A stretch of DNA of 64,000 bases from Entoloma clypeatum (Eukaryota > Basidiomycota > Agaricomycetes > Agaricales > Entolomataceae): NCBI GenBank assembly GCA_963565915.1, contig OY751493.1, positions 2,232,001-2,296,000 of the forward strand. Direction: 5' to 3'. Position numbers and translations under genes: made by a program. The number at the start of each line of letters is the position of its first letter. Within the stretch, counting starts at the first letter, position 1. The notes under the pieces are model-generated. The model worked only from the letters and a program-made list of their open reading frames with translations, ran no database searches and had not been told where the DNA came from. Below are positions 24,387 to 34,997 of the stretch, in pieces.

Positions 24387-24396
24387 AGAAAGTTCT
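24387..24396 (+). promoter_or_regulatory. Putative self-primer binding site of the LTR-B element
   Basis: AGAAAGTTCT starts two bases after the LTR end and is the exact complement of AGAACTTTCT at 24257-24266, near the expected transcript 5' end. This is the arrangement of Tf1-type self-priming. No complement to a tRNA 3' end (TGG start) is seen here. Confidence 0.6.
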
Positions 24397-24545
24397 CATC
24401 TAATTGGACCCGGTCCGATTGCATCGTTGTCACGATTCCGCGCTTCGGAGTAGCTTCGTCCGCGTCCGACTCCGATACATCTCACACCCCTTCCAGTTCT
24501 TCTAATTACCTCTCCGTAACCGGTGATTCTGCTCCGCGCATAGTA

Positions 24546-25700
24546 ATGGACGACCCCGATCGCCTTGAACAGCTCGAGCACGAGTTCCAGGAACAACGTC
24601 AAACTCTCGCTGATATCTCTACTCAACTTGACCAACTCCTCCTCGCCTTCAATGCAATTCCTGCCCCAGCTCCGCCACCTATCCCACCTGCTCCCGCACC
24701 CGCACCTCCACCTGCTCCGCTCGCTCCGGCCAATCCGGGCGTGCGTCGAGCAAAACCCGCCAATCCATCAGACTTCGACGGATCGCGCGCAAATGGCTGG
24801 ACCTTTCTAAACTCCTGTGAATTGTTTATGGGGCTGGCTCCGGAACAGTTCGCAGACGACCACGCTAAAATTTATTGGGCCTTATCTTTCATGAAGAGTG
24901 GACGCGCAGCACACTTTGCGGATCGCATTATCCGACAAGAGCGGAGGACCGGTGCTCCGCCTTATCGGACTTGGGTGGACTTCCGCGCCGTCTTTACAAT
25001 GGAGTTCACTCCGAAGAATGAGGAACAGGACGCGAGACTGATCCTCGAAGGAGAATCCTATTATCAAGGTCAACGGGATGTCGAGACCTATATTGACGAG
25101 TTCAAAGACTACATTGACAAAGCAGGCTATCAGGAGGATACCAATATAGTACTCAAATTCCGCCATGGTCTCCGTTCCGACATTCAGAACGAGATCGCCA
25201 CCCTGACCCATGGACGGCCTGCGGACGACAACCCCGATGAGTGGTACTCTGCAGCACGAGTCAACGACGACAATAGAATTGCCAACAAAGCCTTCAAAGC
25301 CACTGCTCCGACCCGCACATCCGCCTTCCGCAACGTCGTCGGACCAAGAGTACCTGGCACCTCAGTATTCCCTCGCCCCTACATTCCATTCACTCCGCGT
25401 CCAGCTCCGCTCGCATCCGCAACCGCTCCGCCGACAAGGGACCCTAATGCAATGGACATTGATACTTCGCGCGTCAAAGGCAAGAATGCCAATGCATGCT
25501 TCAGATGTAACAAAACAGGTCACTTCAGTCGTGAATGCCCCCTTCGCTTCGACGTCCGATTCATGACGATGGAGGAACAAGACGAGTTTATCATGGAACA
25601 ACTCGTGGTCAAGGACGCGGCGGAAGGCAACTCCGTTCCGCCCACGGAGTCTGCGGAGTCGGAGGGAGGACAGGAGGATTTTCCTCCTCACAACGAGTGA
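24546..25700 (+). CDS. Gypsy Gag (LTR-B family)
   Basis: 384 residues. Capsid/nucleocapsid polyprotein that packages element RNA. There is an N-terminal helical segment (LEQLEHEFQEQ), then a Pro/Ala-rich linker (residues about 40-60). A retrotransposon-gag region follows with GWTFLNSCELF, AKIYWALSFMKSG and FRHGLRSDIQNEIATL, then a CCHC zinc knuckle CFRCNKTGHFSREC (about residue 318). It ends ...PPHNE. The frame is intact and CpG-rich, unlike G1a and G1c, so it is a younger copy. Pol continues in the -1 (= +2) frame and overlaps the tail. Confidence 0.9.
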   Translation: MDDPDRLEQLEHEFQEQRQTLADISTQLDQLLLAFNAIPAPAPPPIPPAPAPAPPPAPLAPANPGVRRAKPANPSDFDGSRANGWTFLNSCELFMGLAPEQFADDHAKIYWALSFMKSGRAAHFADRIIRQERRTGAPPYRTWVDFRAVFTMEFTPKNEEQDARLILEGESYYQGQRDVETYIDEFKDYIDKAGYQEDTNIVLKFRHGLRSDIQNEIATLTHGRPADDNPDEWYSAARVNDDNRIANKAFKATAPTRTSAFRNVVGPRVPGTSVFPRPYIPFTPRPAPLASATAPPTRDPNAMDIDTSRVKGKNANACFRCNKTGHFSRECPLRFDVRFMTMEEQDEFIMEQLVVKDAAEGNSVPPTESAESEGGQEDFPPHNE

Positions 25701-27257
25701 ACAGTGCGCCCTCGTTGTCTACTAAAAATCGTTATGGTGCCTTATTTATGGAACAATATGATCCTATACCCTCCATCTCTAAGCCTGCAAACGATCCTAT
25801 AGTCGCACCCAACTCCGCAAACCCTATCCGCATCCGCTTCTCTAAGTGGGAGCGGCGGCTTCCAAAACAATATGTTCTCGCCGCAGCCGCTCGCTCCGAC
25901 AATTCCCTCGAACTAGACATAGTTCTCGAAACTACCGACACTAAAGACATACTATCACAAAAGGCCTTACTCGACAGTGGGGCAACAGGATCGTTTATTG
26001 AACGTACTCTGGTCGAGAAACACCGACTCTCTACTCGAAAACTACAACGCGCAATTCCGGTATACAACATCGACGGAACTCCGAATGAGGCCGGAGCAAT
26101 AACGGAGGTGTTGGACGTAGTGCTCCGCTATCGGGATCACTCGGAACGGACCCAGCTTGCAGTCACAAGTTTGGGAAAACAAGAAATCGTGTTAGGCTTC
26201 ACTTGGCTCAAAGAACACAACCCCGAGGTAGATTGGACTTCAGGGGAAGTGAAGATGAGCCGGTGTCCTGCACAATGTCGGACATGCCAACAGGAGGCAG
26301 CCCAAGAGCGGAAGGAGCGGAAGTTCGAACAAGTCCGCATCCGAGCCTGTCGGATGGGTTCCACTCCGACGTCCGGTCTAGAGGAGGAGGCTCCACGCGG
26401 CCCATGGGTGGAGGATGTCACAGAAGGAGAAGAAACGGAGGAGTTAGCGGAAGACGATGAGGAAGAGGATGAGTTTGAGGAGGGAGACCGCCTTTTTGTC
26501 GGAACAGTACCTGCGGAGGCGGAGTTCATCCGCGCTTCATCCAATATCTCGCAACGTCTATCGGAGGCCTTCCTCAGTAACCAGAAACCCAAATCTTTCC
26601 GCGATTCCGTACCAGACCACTTGTTTGATTTCGAAGACGTATTCTCAAAGACCTCTTTCGACACCTTACCGGAAGAGCGGACGTGGGACCACGCCATTGA
26701 ACTTGTTCCGGACGCCTCTCCGGCGGGTTGTAAGGTATATCCGCTCGCCCCGAACGAACAGAAAGAACTCGACGCGTTTTTGGAGGAAAACCTTGCAACT
26801 GGTCGGATCCGCCCTTCCAAGTCTCCGATGGCATCTCCGGTGTTCTATATCAAGAAAAAGGATGGCTCCCTTCGTCTTGTACAAGACTACCGGTCACTCA
26901 ATTCCAAAACTATCAAAAACAAGTATCCGCTTCCGCTCATATCCGAACTGATCAATAAACTTCAACGCGCTCAATACTTCACCAAACTCGACATCCGCTG
27001 GGGTTACAACAATGTACGGATAAAGCCCGGAGACGAGTGGAAGGCCGCTTTTCGGACCAATCGCGGACTCTATGAACCATTGGTGATGTTCTTCGGCCTC
27101 ACTAATAGTCCATCCACATTCCAGACTATGATGAACGAGATCTTTCAGGACCTTATTACTGAAGGTGTAGTTTGTGTTTACCTTGACGATATACTCATCT
27201 TCACGGAGACCCTTGCGGAACATCGGAGGGTCACACGGATTGTACTGGAACGACTTC
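25535..27257 (+). CDS. Gypsy Pol, 5' part (protease and RT), cut by assembly gap
   Basis: The open frame overlaps the end of gag by 166 bases in the -1 frame and is uninterrupted to the gap. Protease: LLDSGATGSFI (about 25966-26000). An acidic linker (about 26420-26500) follows. RT: ASPVFYIKKKDGS, RLVQDYRSLNSKT, FTKLDIRWGYNNV, EPLVMFFGLTNSPSTFQ, and the catalytic VYLDDILIF (about 27175). RNase H and integrase would lie in or beyond the N block. How pol is translated is not clear: no classical slippery heptamer is evident in the gag frame, and frameshifting or reinitiation is inferred. Confidence 0.9.
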
Positions 27258-27457
27258 NNNNNNNNNNNNNNNNNNNNNNNNNNNNNNNNNNNNNNNNNNN
27301 NNNNNNNNNNNNNNNNNNNNNNNNNNNNNNNNNNNNNNNNNNNNNNNNNNNNNNNNNNNNNNNNNNNNNNNNNNNNNNNNNNNNNNNNNNNNNNNNNNNN
27401 NNNNNNNNNNNNNNNNNNNNNNNNNNNNNNNNNNNNNNNNNNNNNNNNNNNNNNNNN
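27258..27457. other. Assembly gap (200 N)
   Basis: The sequence is unknown. A round 200-base run suggests a nominal scaffold gap. The sequences on the two sides are not parts of one element: pol of the LTR-B family on the left, an unrelated C-rich fragment and LTR-A on the right. Confidence 0.99.
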
Positions 27458-27762
27458 CTGCTCCTCCTTCTCCTCCTTCTCCTCCCAGAGCTCCCGGAGC
27501 TCCTCCGTGACCCCTGCGCCGCAGCAGCCCTTTGCCCCACTCGGGCCCATGACCTCTGCGACGGCCTCCTCCGTCTTCCCCCGTTTCCGCTTCGCCCACG
27601 TCTCGCCGGGCTTCAGGCAAACCTGTTTGCCATCTTTACACCGCTGGCATGCGGTGCCCTTCCCCTGCCTAAGGAGCTCATCTCCGTTAAATAACCGAGA
27701 CCACATGACCTTGTTTATTTTCTCATGGTCTTCCATGGGTGTCAGACCTAAGAGGGGAATAC
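27458..27762 (-). CDS. Hypothetical fragment with a Cys-rich motif, partial
   Basis: On the minus strand an open frame begins near 27743 (MEDHEKINKVMWSRLF), continues with GKGTACQRCKDGKQVCLKPG, a Cys cluster of the CxxC...C type, and runs into a Glu-rich stretch and the gap. I do not recognise the protein. On the plus strand the end of the segment (AAGAGGGGAATAC, about 27750-27762) is a purine tract just before LTR-A. So the segment may instead be the 3' end of a retroelement. Confidence 0.3.
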
Positions 27763-27804
27763 TGTTATATCCATCTCCGAATCTCCGATCCACTCCGATC
27801 ATCC
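27763..27804 (+). repeat. LTR-A, first 42 bp (split by G2a)
   Basis: It starts TGTTATATCC after a purine tract and resumes at 34355 after the G2a insertion. The two parts add to about 685 bp, with TGTTA...TAACA ends. It belongs to the G1 family (compare 1-403). Confidence 0.6.
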
Positions 27805-28192
27805 TGTTACGGACTTACCGGTTTGTATGTTACGCACTTTTCCCTTGCATTGTACCTTCATTATTTCTTTGACTCATTGGGCCGCTTATTCATTTACCTT
27901 TACTCTACCATTCTCCTTTAGTATACTTCGCTCCCACGCTGACTCGCACTCCGCAGTAGGGATTACTCAGTCCACAGTCGTCTGACTCACTTCGCACTGC
28001 CTTTCCGCAGTTACTGACTCATCCGCACTGCCTTCTGCAGCTACTGACTCACTCGCTACCGCTCGTAGCCAGTACTATATAAACCCCATGTACCATAGCT
28101 ACATTCCTTAGATTTAGCAATCACTTTGCTCTTCGCCTTTCCACTTCCTGCATACTCTGCCCGAACCTTGGAACGGTTTGTTAAGCATAACA
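27805..28192 (+). repeat. G2a 5' LTR
   Basis: A 388-bp LTR, TGTTACGG...CATAACA, the same length as the 3' LTR at 33967-34354. TATATAAA at 28076-28083 is a good TATA box. The predicted RNA start, about 30 bp on, falls at AGATTTAGCAA (28110-28120). The U3 part has short CTGACTC..CGCAGT repeats. Confidence 0.93.
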
Positions 28193-28981
28193 AGTTGCTA
28201 AATCTCGTTAGGTTCGCCCAGAGCAAAGAGAGCAACTACCAGACGAGTCAAGACATCACGCTTCTTTGAAGACTTCACCAGTAACCCATTCAGCACGCCA
28301 GAAGCCCGACAGGAGGAGTTAAGTCCTCGAGACAGTATCGATTTTACACTCATCCAGCAGTACATCGAATCGGAGATCCGTCGCATCCTACAGCAGGTGC
28401 TTGACGAAGAACTAGACAACAACGAGCATCGCCCCCACGGCGAGATAGCAGAGAGCATCCATCTTGCTCGGCAACACCAGATCGCGCGTTACAATGCCCG
28501 ACAGAACGAACTCGAAAGCTTTCGCATTCAAGAAGGACCTCAGACAGGTCGGATCACAGAGATCAGAGAGTTTATCGGTGTCCAGACAACCGTTATCAGA
28601 AGATTGATTAGGACGCTCACATCGAGACGTCCCAGAGCCACATCATCATGTCTTACTCGAAGCAGCAGATCTACGCCCACTTCACCACCGAAGAACAACA
28701 GACCGAGTACAACCGCTGGGCACGAAACGAGAGACTTGACCCCTTCTCGAGACCAACAGACGCACAGGAACAGAGATTCCTTAGAGATTTACAGAGGAAA
28801 TACTCTGAACGTTTTGCCACCGATTCCGCTGACGAGTCCCCTGACGAATTTACTTTTGACTCCGCGCAGTCAGATATCGAACAGACGCCTAGAACAGGGA
28901 CTCATTTTCAATCCTTACCTGTATCCCGAACCCCATCTTCATCCCAACAACCCGACTCCTCTTCTCCTCCGCAGACTCTAA
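28193..28981 (+). CDS. G2a upstream frame (ORF0), overlapping gag
   Basis: A frame open from just after the LTR to 28981, including RQEELSPRDSIDFTLIQQYI and ITEIREFIGVQTTVIRRL. It has no clear ATG near its start. It overlaps gag by about 330 bases in another frame. The first part (to about 28640) is conserved as protein-like sequence in G2b and in the decayed G2c, so it may be a Gag N-terminal domain joined to gag by frameshifting or splicing. The function is unknown. Confidence 0.4.
28195..28205 (+). promoter_or_regulatory. Putative self-primer binding site of G2a
   Basis: TTGCTAAATCT begins two bases after the LTR end. It is the exact 11-nt complement of AGATTTAGCAA at 28110-28120 in the LTR, where the transcript should start. 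Tf1 of fission yeast primes reverse transcription by such an 11-nt self-complement. Confidence 0.7.
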
Positions 28982-29850
28982 ACATGGCAGAAGGTCCGGC
29001 TGTACAAACAATGGATACATCCAAGATCATTAAGGATCCTGGGATGTTCAAGGACAGATACACCTTTGACGAGTGGTGGAAAGCCACCAAACTATACATC
29101 AGGTTCCAGAAGAGCCTCACAGATGATCAGAAGATTCTTGCGGTGCTATCCCGCATGATGGAAGGGTCCGGCAGACACTGGGCCAGTAACAAGTTAGATG
29201 CTCTTGCCGTTGACAATGAGAACATCACCTGGCTAGGTTTTTCTGATGATATCGCCACACGATTCTCCATCGCCAACAAGTCGGTCGCTGCCAAAGCGAG
29301 ACTCGAAGTCCTGAAACAAGAGAAACGCACTGTTGATGAATTCTTGGATGAATTTGAAGAACTCTTGAAACTGTCAAACCTTGGGGAAGAAACTGGGAAA
29401 TACATCCTAGAGAAAAACATCAACCGCAGAATCTCTGAACAAGTGGCCAGTGATGGCAAGACGTACACCGATTACGCAAAGGAGATCCGAAACAAGGGAC
29501 AACAGATGGAAGGACATGCACTGGTCATCCGAGGTGGCGGCGACATGTGCACCGGATCGGGTACCACTTATGTTGGTCAGGGCAAGGCCATGGAGATCGA
29601 CAAAGCAGGAGTAGCCCGTTGCTACAACTGTCAGTGCTTCGGTCATCTGGCTAAAGACTGTAGCGCTCCAAAGAAGAAAGATGGTCGCAAGTGTTTCAAC
29701 TGTGACCAAGAAGGCCATATCGCGTGCAACTGCCGCAAGCCGAAGAAGAACTCCGGAAGGATTAGGAAGGTGTCCGAGGAAGATGCCGAGAATGATGAAA
29801 CCACAATCTTAGAAGCCGACGAGAAGGATTTTCCCGAAGGGTCCGATTAA
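28648..29850 (+). CDS. G2a Gag
   Basis: 400 residues from ATG 28648. The N-terminus is MSYSKQQIYAHF. The middle is a retrotransposon-gag region (FDEWWKATKLYIRFQKSL, EEFLDEFEELLKLSNL-like block, YILEKNINRRISEQV). Two CCHC knuckles follow: CYNCQCFGHLAKDC and CFNCDQEGHIACNC. The tail is acidic. The frame is intact. In G2b the equivalent gag has lost the segment between the capsid region and the second knuckle. Confidence 0.9.
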   Translation: MSYSKQQIYAHFTTEEQQTEYNRWARNERLDPFSRPTDAQEQRFLRDLQRKYSERFATDSADESPDEFTFDSAQSDIEQTPRTGTHFQSLPVSRTPSSSQQPDSSSPPQTLNMAEGPAVQTMDTSKIIKDPGMFKDRYTFDEWWKATKLYIRFQKSLTDDQKILAVLSRMMEGSGRHWASNKLDALAVDNENITWLGFSDDIATRFSIANKSVAAKARLEVLKQEKRTVDEFLDEFEELLKLSNLGEETGKYILEKNINRRISEQVASDGKTYTDYAKEIRNKGQQMEGHALVIRGGGDMCTGSGTTYVGQGKAMEIDKAGVARCYNCQCFGHLAKDCSAPKKKDGRKCFNCDQEGHIACNCRKPKKNSGRIRKVSEEDAENDETTILEADEKDFPEGSD

Positions 29851-29891
29851 ACGACGCTAAGTCGCGACCCTTATCTATTAAACGGACTTGC

Positions 29892-32800
29892 TTGCCTTGT
29901 ATGACTGCAGACAATAGAACCTATGTCATCCCTGCCAAGCGAGCCGCTGCGTCGACTAAGATTGTGAAGGGAGATAAACCTCCGAAAAGACGAGAAATCA
30001 GGCTGTTAGCGCAGCTCAAAATACCACGAGGACCAAAGGTTATCCGACCTGAGGTTGACAGCGGATGTGAACGCACATGCATTCATCCCAGAATAGTATG
30101 CGAACAGAACCTCCCCACGCAAGGAATACCACCCATAGCAATTCTAAATGCGGATGGATCACCAAATCGACAACAGAAAGCGAGCCAACTTGCCGAAGTC
30201 AAACTGGATTTGGGAGCACATCAGGAAACCATGGAAGCAATGGTACTGGACATTGGGAGAATGGACATGCTCTTGGGACATGACTGGTTGGTACACCACA
30301 ACCCCACAATCAATTGGACAACTGGCGCGGTAACATTTAACCGGTGCCCAACTACATGTCAAACCAAACACTCGGATTTTAGGATTAACCTTAATGGTCG
30401 CAAACACTGGGTTCGCATGGTTGAGGTGCGCAACAAAGATGCACCCAAAAAGTCAGATCAGAAATGGAAGCCTGGAGACCCTATTTTGGAAGCTGTCACT
30501 CCCACACCACCTCCCACAACCAAACGACCCTCATATGTTGAACGATTTGCTCATCTTTTCGAGAAAGAGAACTTTGACAAGATCCCAAAGGAGAGGGAAT
30601 GGGACCATGGTATCGAACTTACACCGGATGCACCAAAGGAACTAGGGGGAAATACATATCCTATGACGCAAAAGGAACAAGAAGAATTGGACGCATTCAT
30701 TGACGAGGGTCTAGCAACAGGGAAGATCCGCCCGTCCAAATCCCCTTATGCCTCCCCTTGCTTCTTCATCAACAAGAAGGATGGCTCCAAACGATTGGTA
30801 CAAGATTACCGCATGGTCAATAAATTCACGGTCAAAGACAAGTTCCCACTCCCACAAATATCCGATCTCTTGGACGTACTGAAAGATGCGGTCTACTTCA
30901 ATAAAATGGACATCATGTGGGGCTATAACAACGTCTGGATTAAAGAGGGCGATGAATGGAAAGCTGCCTTCCTCACCAGTCGAGGATTGTTGGAACCATT
31001 GGTCATGTTTTTTGGTCTTTGCAATTCCCTGGGAACGTTCTCCCGAATGATGGCTAGTCTATTCCGGGACCAGATCCGCCGACGTATCTGCGTGATCTAC
31101 ATGGATGACATCGTGGTTATCGGTAAAACCAAGGAAGAACTCGCGCGAAACACTGAAGAAATCCTACAGATCCTATCGGACAATGATTTGTTCCTAAAGG
31201 AGAAGAAGTGTTTATGGGAAGTAACGAAATGTCCTATATTGGGATATGTGGTTGGTGAGGGACATGTTGAGATGGAAACTGAGAAGGTGGATACAATTCG
31301 AAACTGGCGAGCACCCACATCAAAAAAGGAAGTTCAGAAGTTCCTTGGATTTGCTAACTTCTATCGACGATTTATTGAAGGGTACTCAAACATCGCAAAA
31401 CCTCTCACCGCGCTCACAGGCGGTACAGCATTTACTTGGGGACCAACAGAGCAGCAAGCTTTTGAAGGTCTCATACGGGCAATTACATCGGCACCGGTCT
31501 TGGCATTACCGAAACCAGAGGGACAGTTCAGGGTTGAAACCGATGCATCGGGCTATGCAATTGGAGCAGTACTCTCTCAGAAGCAAGACGACAAATGGCA
31601 CCCCATCGCGTTCTTGTCGCGGACCATGTCCGCGGCCGAACAGAATTACGAGATATACGACAAGGAACTCCTGGCAGTCGTGGAAGCATTGAAAGATTGG
31701 AGACACTATCTGCTTGAAGCCAGGGAACGTTTTGAAATCTTGACCGATCACAAGAACCTGGAATATTTCCGTCGCCCTCAGGACCTGAATCAACGACAGC
31801 GACGCTGGAAAATGAAGTTACAAGACTATGACTTCGAATTATGGCATGTGCCCGGCAAGACCAATGCGAAAGCGGACATCCTGTCACGCTTACCCTGGTA
31901 TGAAGTGGAACTCGAACCACAGGACAGTGACCAAATGCTCAAGGAGGGACTATTCTTGAAACGGTTGGAATCAGAAGATGTGGTACAAATGGAGATGTTC
32001 ACGGAGGAACAATTCTTTGAAGGGGGTGAAACATCTGATTCCATCAAAATTGGAAACGTCATGACCATCGAAAATCCATGGATTGCACGCATCAAGGGTT
32101 CAAACTGCATGGAGACAGAAGTAGCCCAGGGTCTAAAGAAGAATCCTCATTGGTATCAACAGGAAAACGGCATCACATATGCAGGCGAATAAGTCTATGT
32201 CCCGCCAGATCCACAATTACGACAAGAATTGATGTTCGAGTCACACGATGCACCAGTGGCCGGACATCCAGGACAGTACCGGACACATGAACTCCTCACT
32301 CGCACCTACTGGTGGCCTACCATACTGCATGATGTGAAGAAGTACGTGAAGGGTTGCGACACTTGTCAACACAACAAGATTAACCGACAAATGCGACATG
32401 CTCCGCTACATCCCCATGCAGCACCAAGTCACCCATGGGAAGACATAGGAATCGACGTTGTGGGACCGATACCAGAATCTGATGGAAAAAACGCAATTCT
32501 GGTCATCATGGATAGACATTCAAAGATGCTTCACCTCATTCTGACAACCGTGGAACTATCGGCTGAAGAATTAGCCAAGATCTATCGGGATCAGATATGG
32601 AAGCTTCATGGGATCCCCAAGAAGATCATCAGCGATAGGGGACTGCAGTTCGCCGCAAAGTTCATGGAGATACTCTGCCGCATGTTAGGGATCAAGAGGA
32701 ACCTGTCCACCGCATACCACCCACAGACTGATGGACAGGCCGAGCGATCGCATCAGGAAACAGAAGCATTCTTACGAAACTTTGTCAACCACCTACAGGA

Positions 32801-33427
32801 TGATTGGGCTGAATGGATCGCAATTGCAGAGTTCCAGTACAATGACAAAGAACATCAGGCAACGAAGCACACCCCATTCTACCTCAACTATGGTTTACAT
32901 CCGTGGAAGGGAGAACTCGTGTTAGAAGATACCAATCTGGCTGCCAACGACTTCTTGAAAAAACTCAAACAGGCACGAGAAGAAGCCAATGCTGCGCTGA
33001 AACGGTGTGGCTGGAAGGGACTAACATCAGGACTAACCATCCCTCAAAGAAACTTGATGCACTCCGACATGGACCATTCAAAGTCCTAGAGAAGAAAGGA
33101 GCTAGCACGTACCTTCTTGATCTTCCGAAGACTTGGAAGATGATTCACCCTGTGTTCAACGAGACCCTGTTGTCACCATATGAAACTCCGAAGTATGCCA
33201 TCCAGAAAAAGAAACCAGCCCCTGATCCGATCATCGTCGAAGGACGAGAAGAGTACCATGTGTCTACGATCCTGGACTCTCGAAAGTTCCGCGGAAAGAT
33301 CCAGTACCTCGTTCAGTGGGAAGGATATGGCCCAGAAGAGAACACATGGGAACCTCAAGCTACTGTTCAGAACGCTCAAGATTTGATCCGTGATTTCCAT
33401 CGGCAAAACCCGTCTCGACCACAATAA
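29892..33427 (+). pseudogene. G2a Pol (protease, RT, RNase H, integrase, chromodomain), two lesions
   Basis: Protease has EVDSGCERT (about 30055). RT has RLVQDYRMVNKFT, MDIMWGYNNV, VMFFGLCNS and the catalytic IYMDDIVVI (about 31100). RNase H has ETDASGYAIGAVLSQ and LLAVVEALKDWRHYL, then LTDHKNLEYF. Integrase has the HHCC finger (CDTCQ), the core GIDVVGPIPESDGK, KKIISDRGLQFAAKF and TAYHPQTDGQAERSHQE. A chromodomain is at the end (YHVSTILDSR, YLVQWEGYGPEENTWEP). Lesions: TAA at 32190-32192 where G2b has CGA, and a 73-bp deletion after about 33003 relative to G2b (43231-43303) that shifts the frame before the chromodomain. The start codon is unclear: the frame opens at 29892 without an ATG at that point. 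Confidence 0.92.
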
Positions 33428-33560
33428 AAGACGAGTTCTCAAAACCCATGACAGTATCGACCTCATCAGTCAAACACACACCGAGTTCCCCGCTCTAGTC
33501 TTCTCCCTGCCCAATATAGCCACCCCATTCTTCTTTTATCTCTCAACCATCCTCACCGCC

Positions 33561-33932
33561 ATGTCAAACACCATCGTCACCTCCACCTCCACCACCGACA
33601 TCAACCCCACCATCGCCGCCCTCATGAACGAGGCACTCTCCATGAGAGACCAAATCCACGCTCTCAAAACTTCCCTTGCCGACCTCCTCCATCGCCAGAT
33701 GCATATCCGGCTCCACTCGCTGTCCAACCTACCCGTCGCCCTGAATCCCGAGGAAAAACAAATTCTCGGAAACTACACCAGCACCCTCGTGATCGAGAAT
33801 CGACGTATTCGGCTGGCTATCAAAGGCCTCGAACTCGCCGTAGCCATCAACGAGGAGTTGATATATGATTGGAGCCTCAAGGAAAGTCCGAACTGGTCCG
33901 ATCCCGGCAACAACGAGGGATGGGGACAGTGA
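33561..33932 (+). CDS. G2a third ORF between pol and the 3' LTR, unknown function
   Basis: 123 residues from ATG 33561. It contains helical, possibly coiled-coil sequence (NEALSMRDQIHALKTSLADL) and ends SLKESPNWSDPGNNEGWGQ. It lies 133 bp after the pol stop and ends 20 bp before the purine tract GAGGAGGGGAACA. G2b has the same ORF (from 43861) with conserved sequence and no internal stop, although G2b gag and pol are full of stops. There is no signal peptide or membrane segment, so it does not look like an envelope protein. I do not recognise the family. Confidence 0.6.
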   Translation: MSNTIVTSTSTTDINPTIAALMNEALSMRDQIHALKTSLADLLHRQMHIRLHSLSNLPVALNPEEKQILGNYTSTLVIENRRIRLAIKGLELAVAINEELIYDWSLKESPNWSDPGNNEGWGQ

Positions 33933-33966
33933 CTCTGTGAGGACACAGAGCTTGAGGAGGGGAACA

Positions 33967-34354
33967 TGTTACGGACTTACCGGTTTGTATGTTACGCACT
34001 TTTCCCTTGCATTGTACCTTCGTTATTTCTTTGACTCATCGGACCGCTTATTCATTTACCTTTACTCTACCATTCTCCTTTAGTATATTTCGCTCCTGCG
34101 CTGACTCGCACTCCGCAGTAGGGATTACTCAGTCCGCAGTCGTCTGACTCACTTCGCACTGCCTTTCCGCAGTTACTGACTCATCCGCACTGCCTTCCGC
34201 AGCTACTGACTCACTCGCTACCGCTCGTAGCCAGTACTATATAAACCCCATGTACCATAGCTACATTCCTTAGATTTAGCAATCACTTTGCTCTTCGCCT
34301 TTCCACTTCCTGCATACTCTGCCCGAACCTTGGAACGGTTTGTTAAGCATAACA
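33967..34354 (+). repeat. G2a 3' LTR
   Basis: 388 bp, nearly identical to the 5' LTR. It is preceded by the purine tract GAGGAGGGGAACA and followed by the target duplication CATCC. Confidence 0.93.
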
Positions 34355-34997
34355 CATCCTCCGACATTCCGGACATCCATTACCTCCGCATCTCCGCATG
34401 TTGCCATCATGCATTTCATATTCATATTCCTGTTTACTTATGCATCGCCTTTTCTGCATGGTCCATTGACCAACATCTCCGATGTTCGTTACAGTCGCTG
34501 GCAACTTATGCCACAACTCCGGATCTACTCCAACCATCTCTGTAAAGTAATCACATTTAGATATTTAAGCTCATACCATACCTGTAGTTCCTCAGTTCGA
34601 ATATCAACAAAGTTCACTCCTACTCCCCGTTCATGCCAGAGATCCTCGCCGTGGTACAATATGCTGATGACATCCTCATCTACTGCTCTTCCTCCATTGT
34701 TACCCTTCGACGAGCTCAGTACTGTGTCCGAGTCACAACTCCGACGTCGTCCGACCACTTCCACATCAACATGTCTCTCACCGAGATCTCTCCGAGGACC
34801 TCCGCACCTCCGACCTCTCCTCCGACCTCCTGAAATTGGGACACCCTATCCAACAAACGGCGGCGCAACACATACGTTGAAGCCACGTCCCTCCCCTTCA
34901 TTGTTCCTCTGCATTTCCGGAGTTCCGCTCCGGTCTCAGTCCTACGTCCGACCTCCGATGGACTCCGACGAAGCTCCGACGTTTCACCTACTTAACA
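34355..34997 (+). repeat. LTR-A, remaining part after G2a
   Basis: It continues the LTR begun at 27763 and ends CTACTTAACA. It contains ATATTTAAG (about 34559), a possible TATA box. The part from 34586 aligns with window positions 1-403. The short block VVQYADDILIYC that appears in one frame is not RT; see rejected items. Confidence 0.6.

Larger units (their letters stand above)
27805..34354 (+). mobile_element. Full-length Ty3/Gypsy chromovirus G2a
   Basis: A 6550-bp element with two 388-bp LTRs, flanked by perfect CATCC duplications (27800-27804 and 34355-34359). It is inserted into an LTR-A. It carries an upstream frame, gag, pol with chromodomain, and a small third ORF. Coding lesions (a TAA in pol and a 73-bp deletion) make this copy non-autonomous, although the ends are intact. 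Confidence 0.92.
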
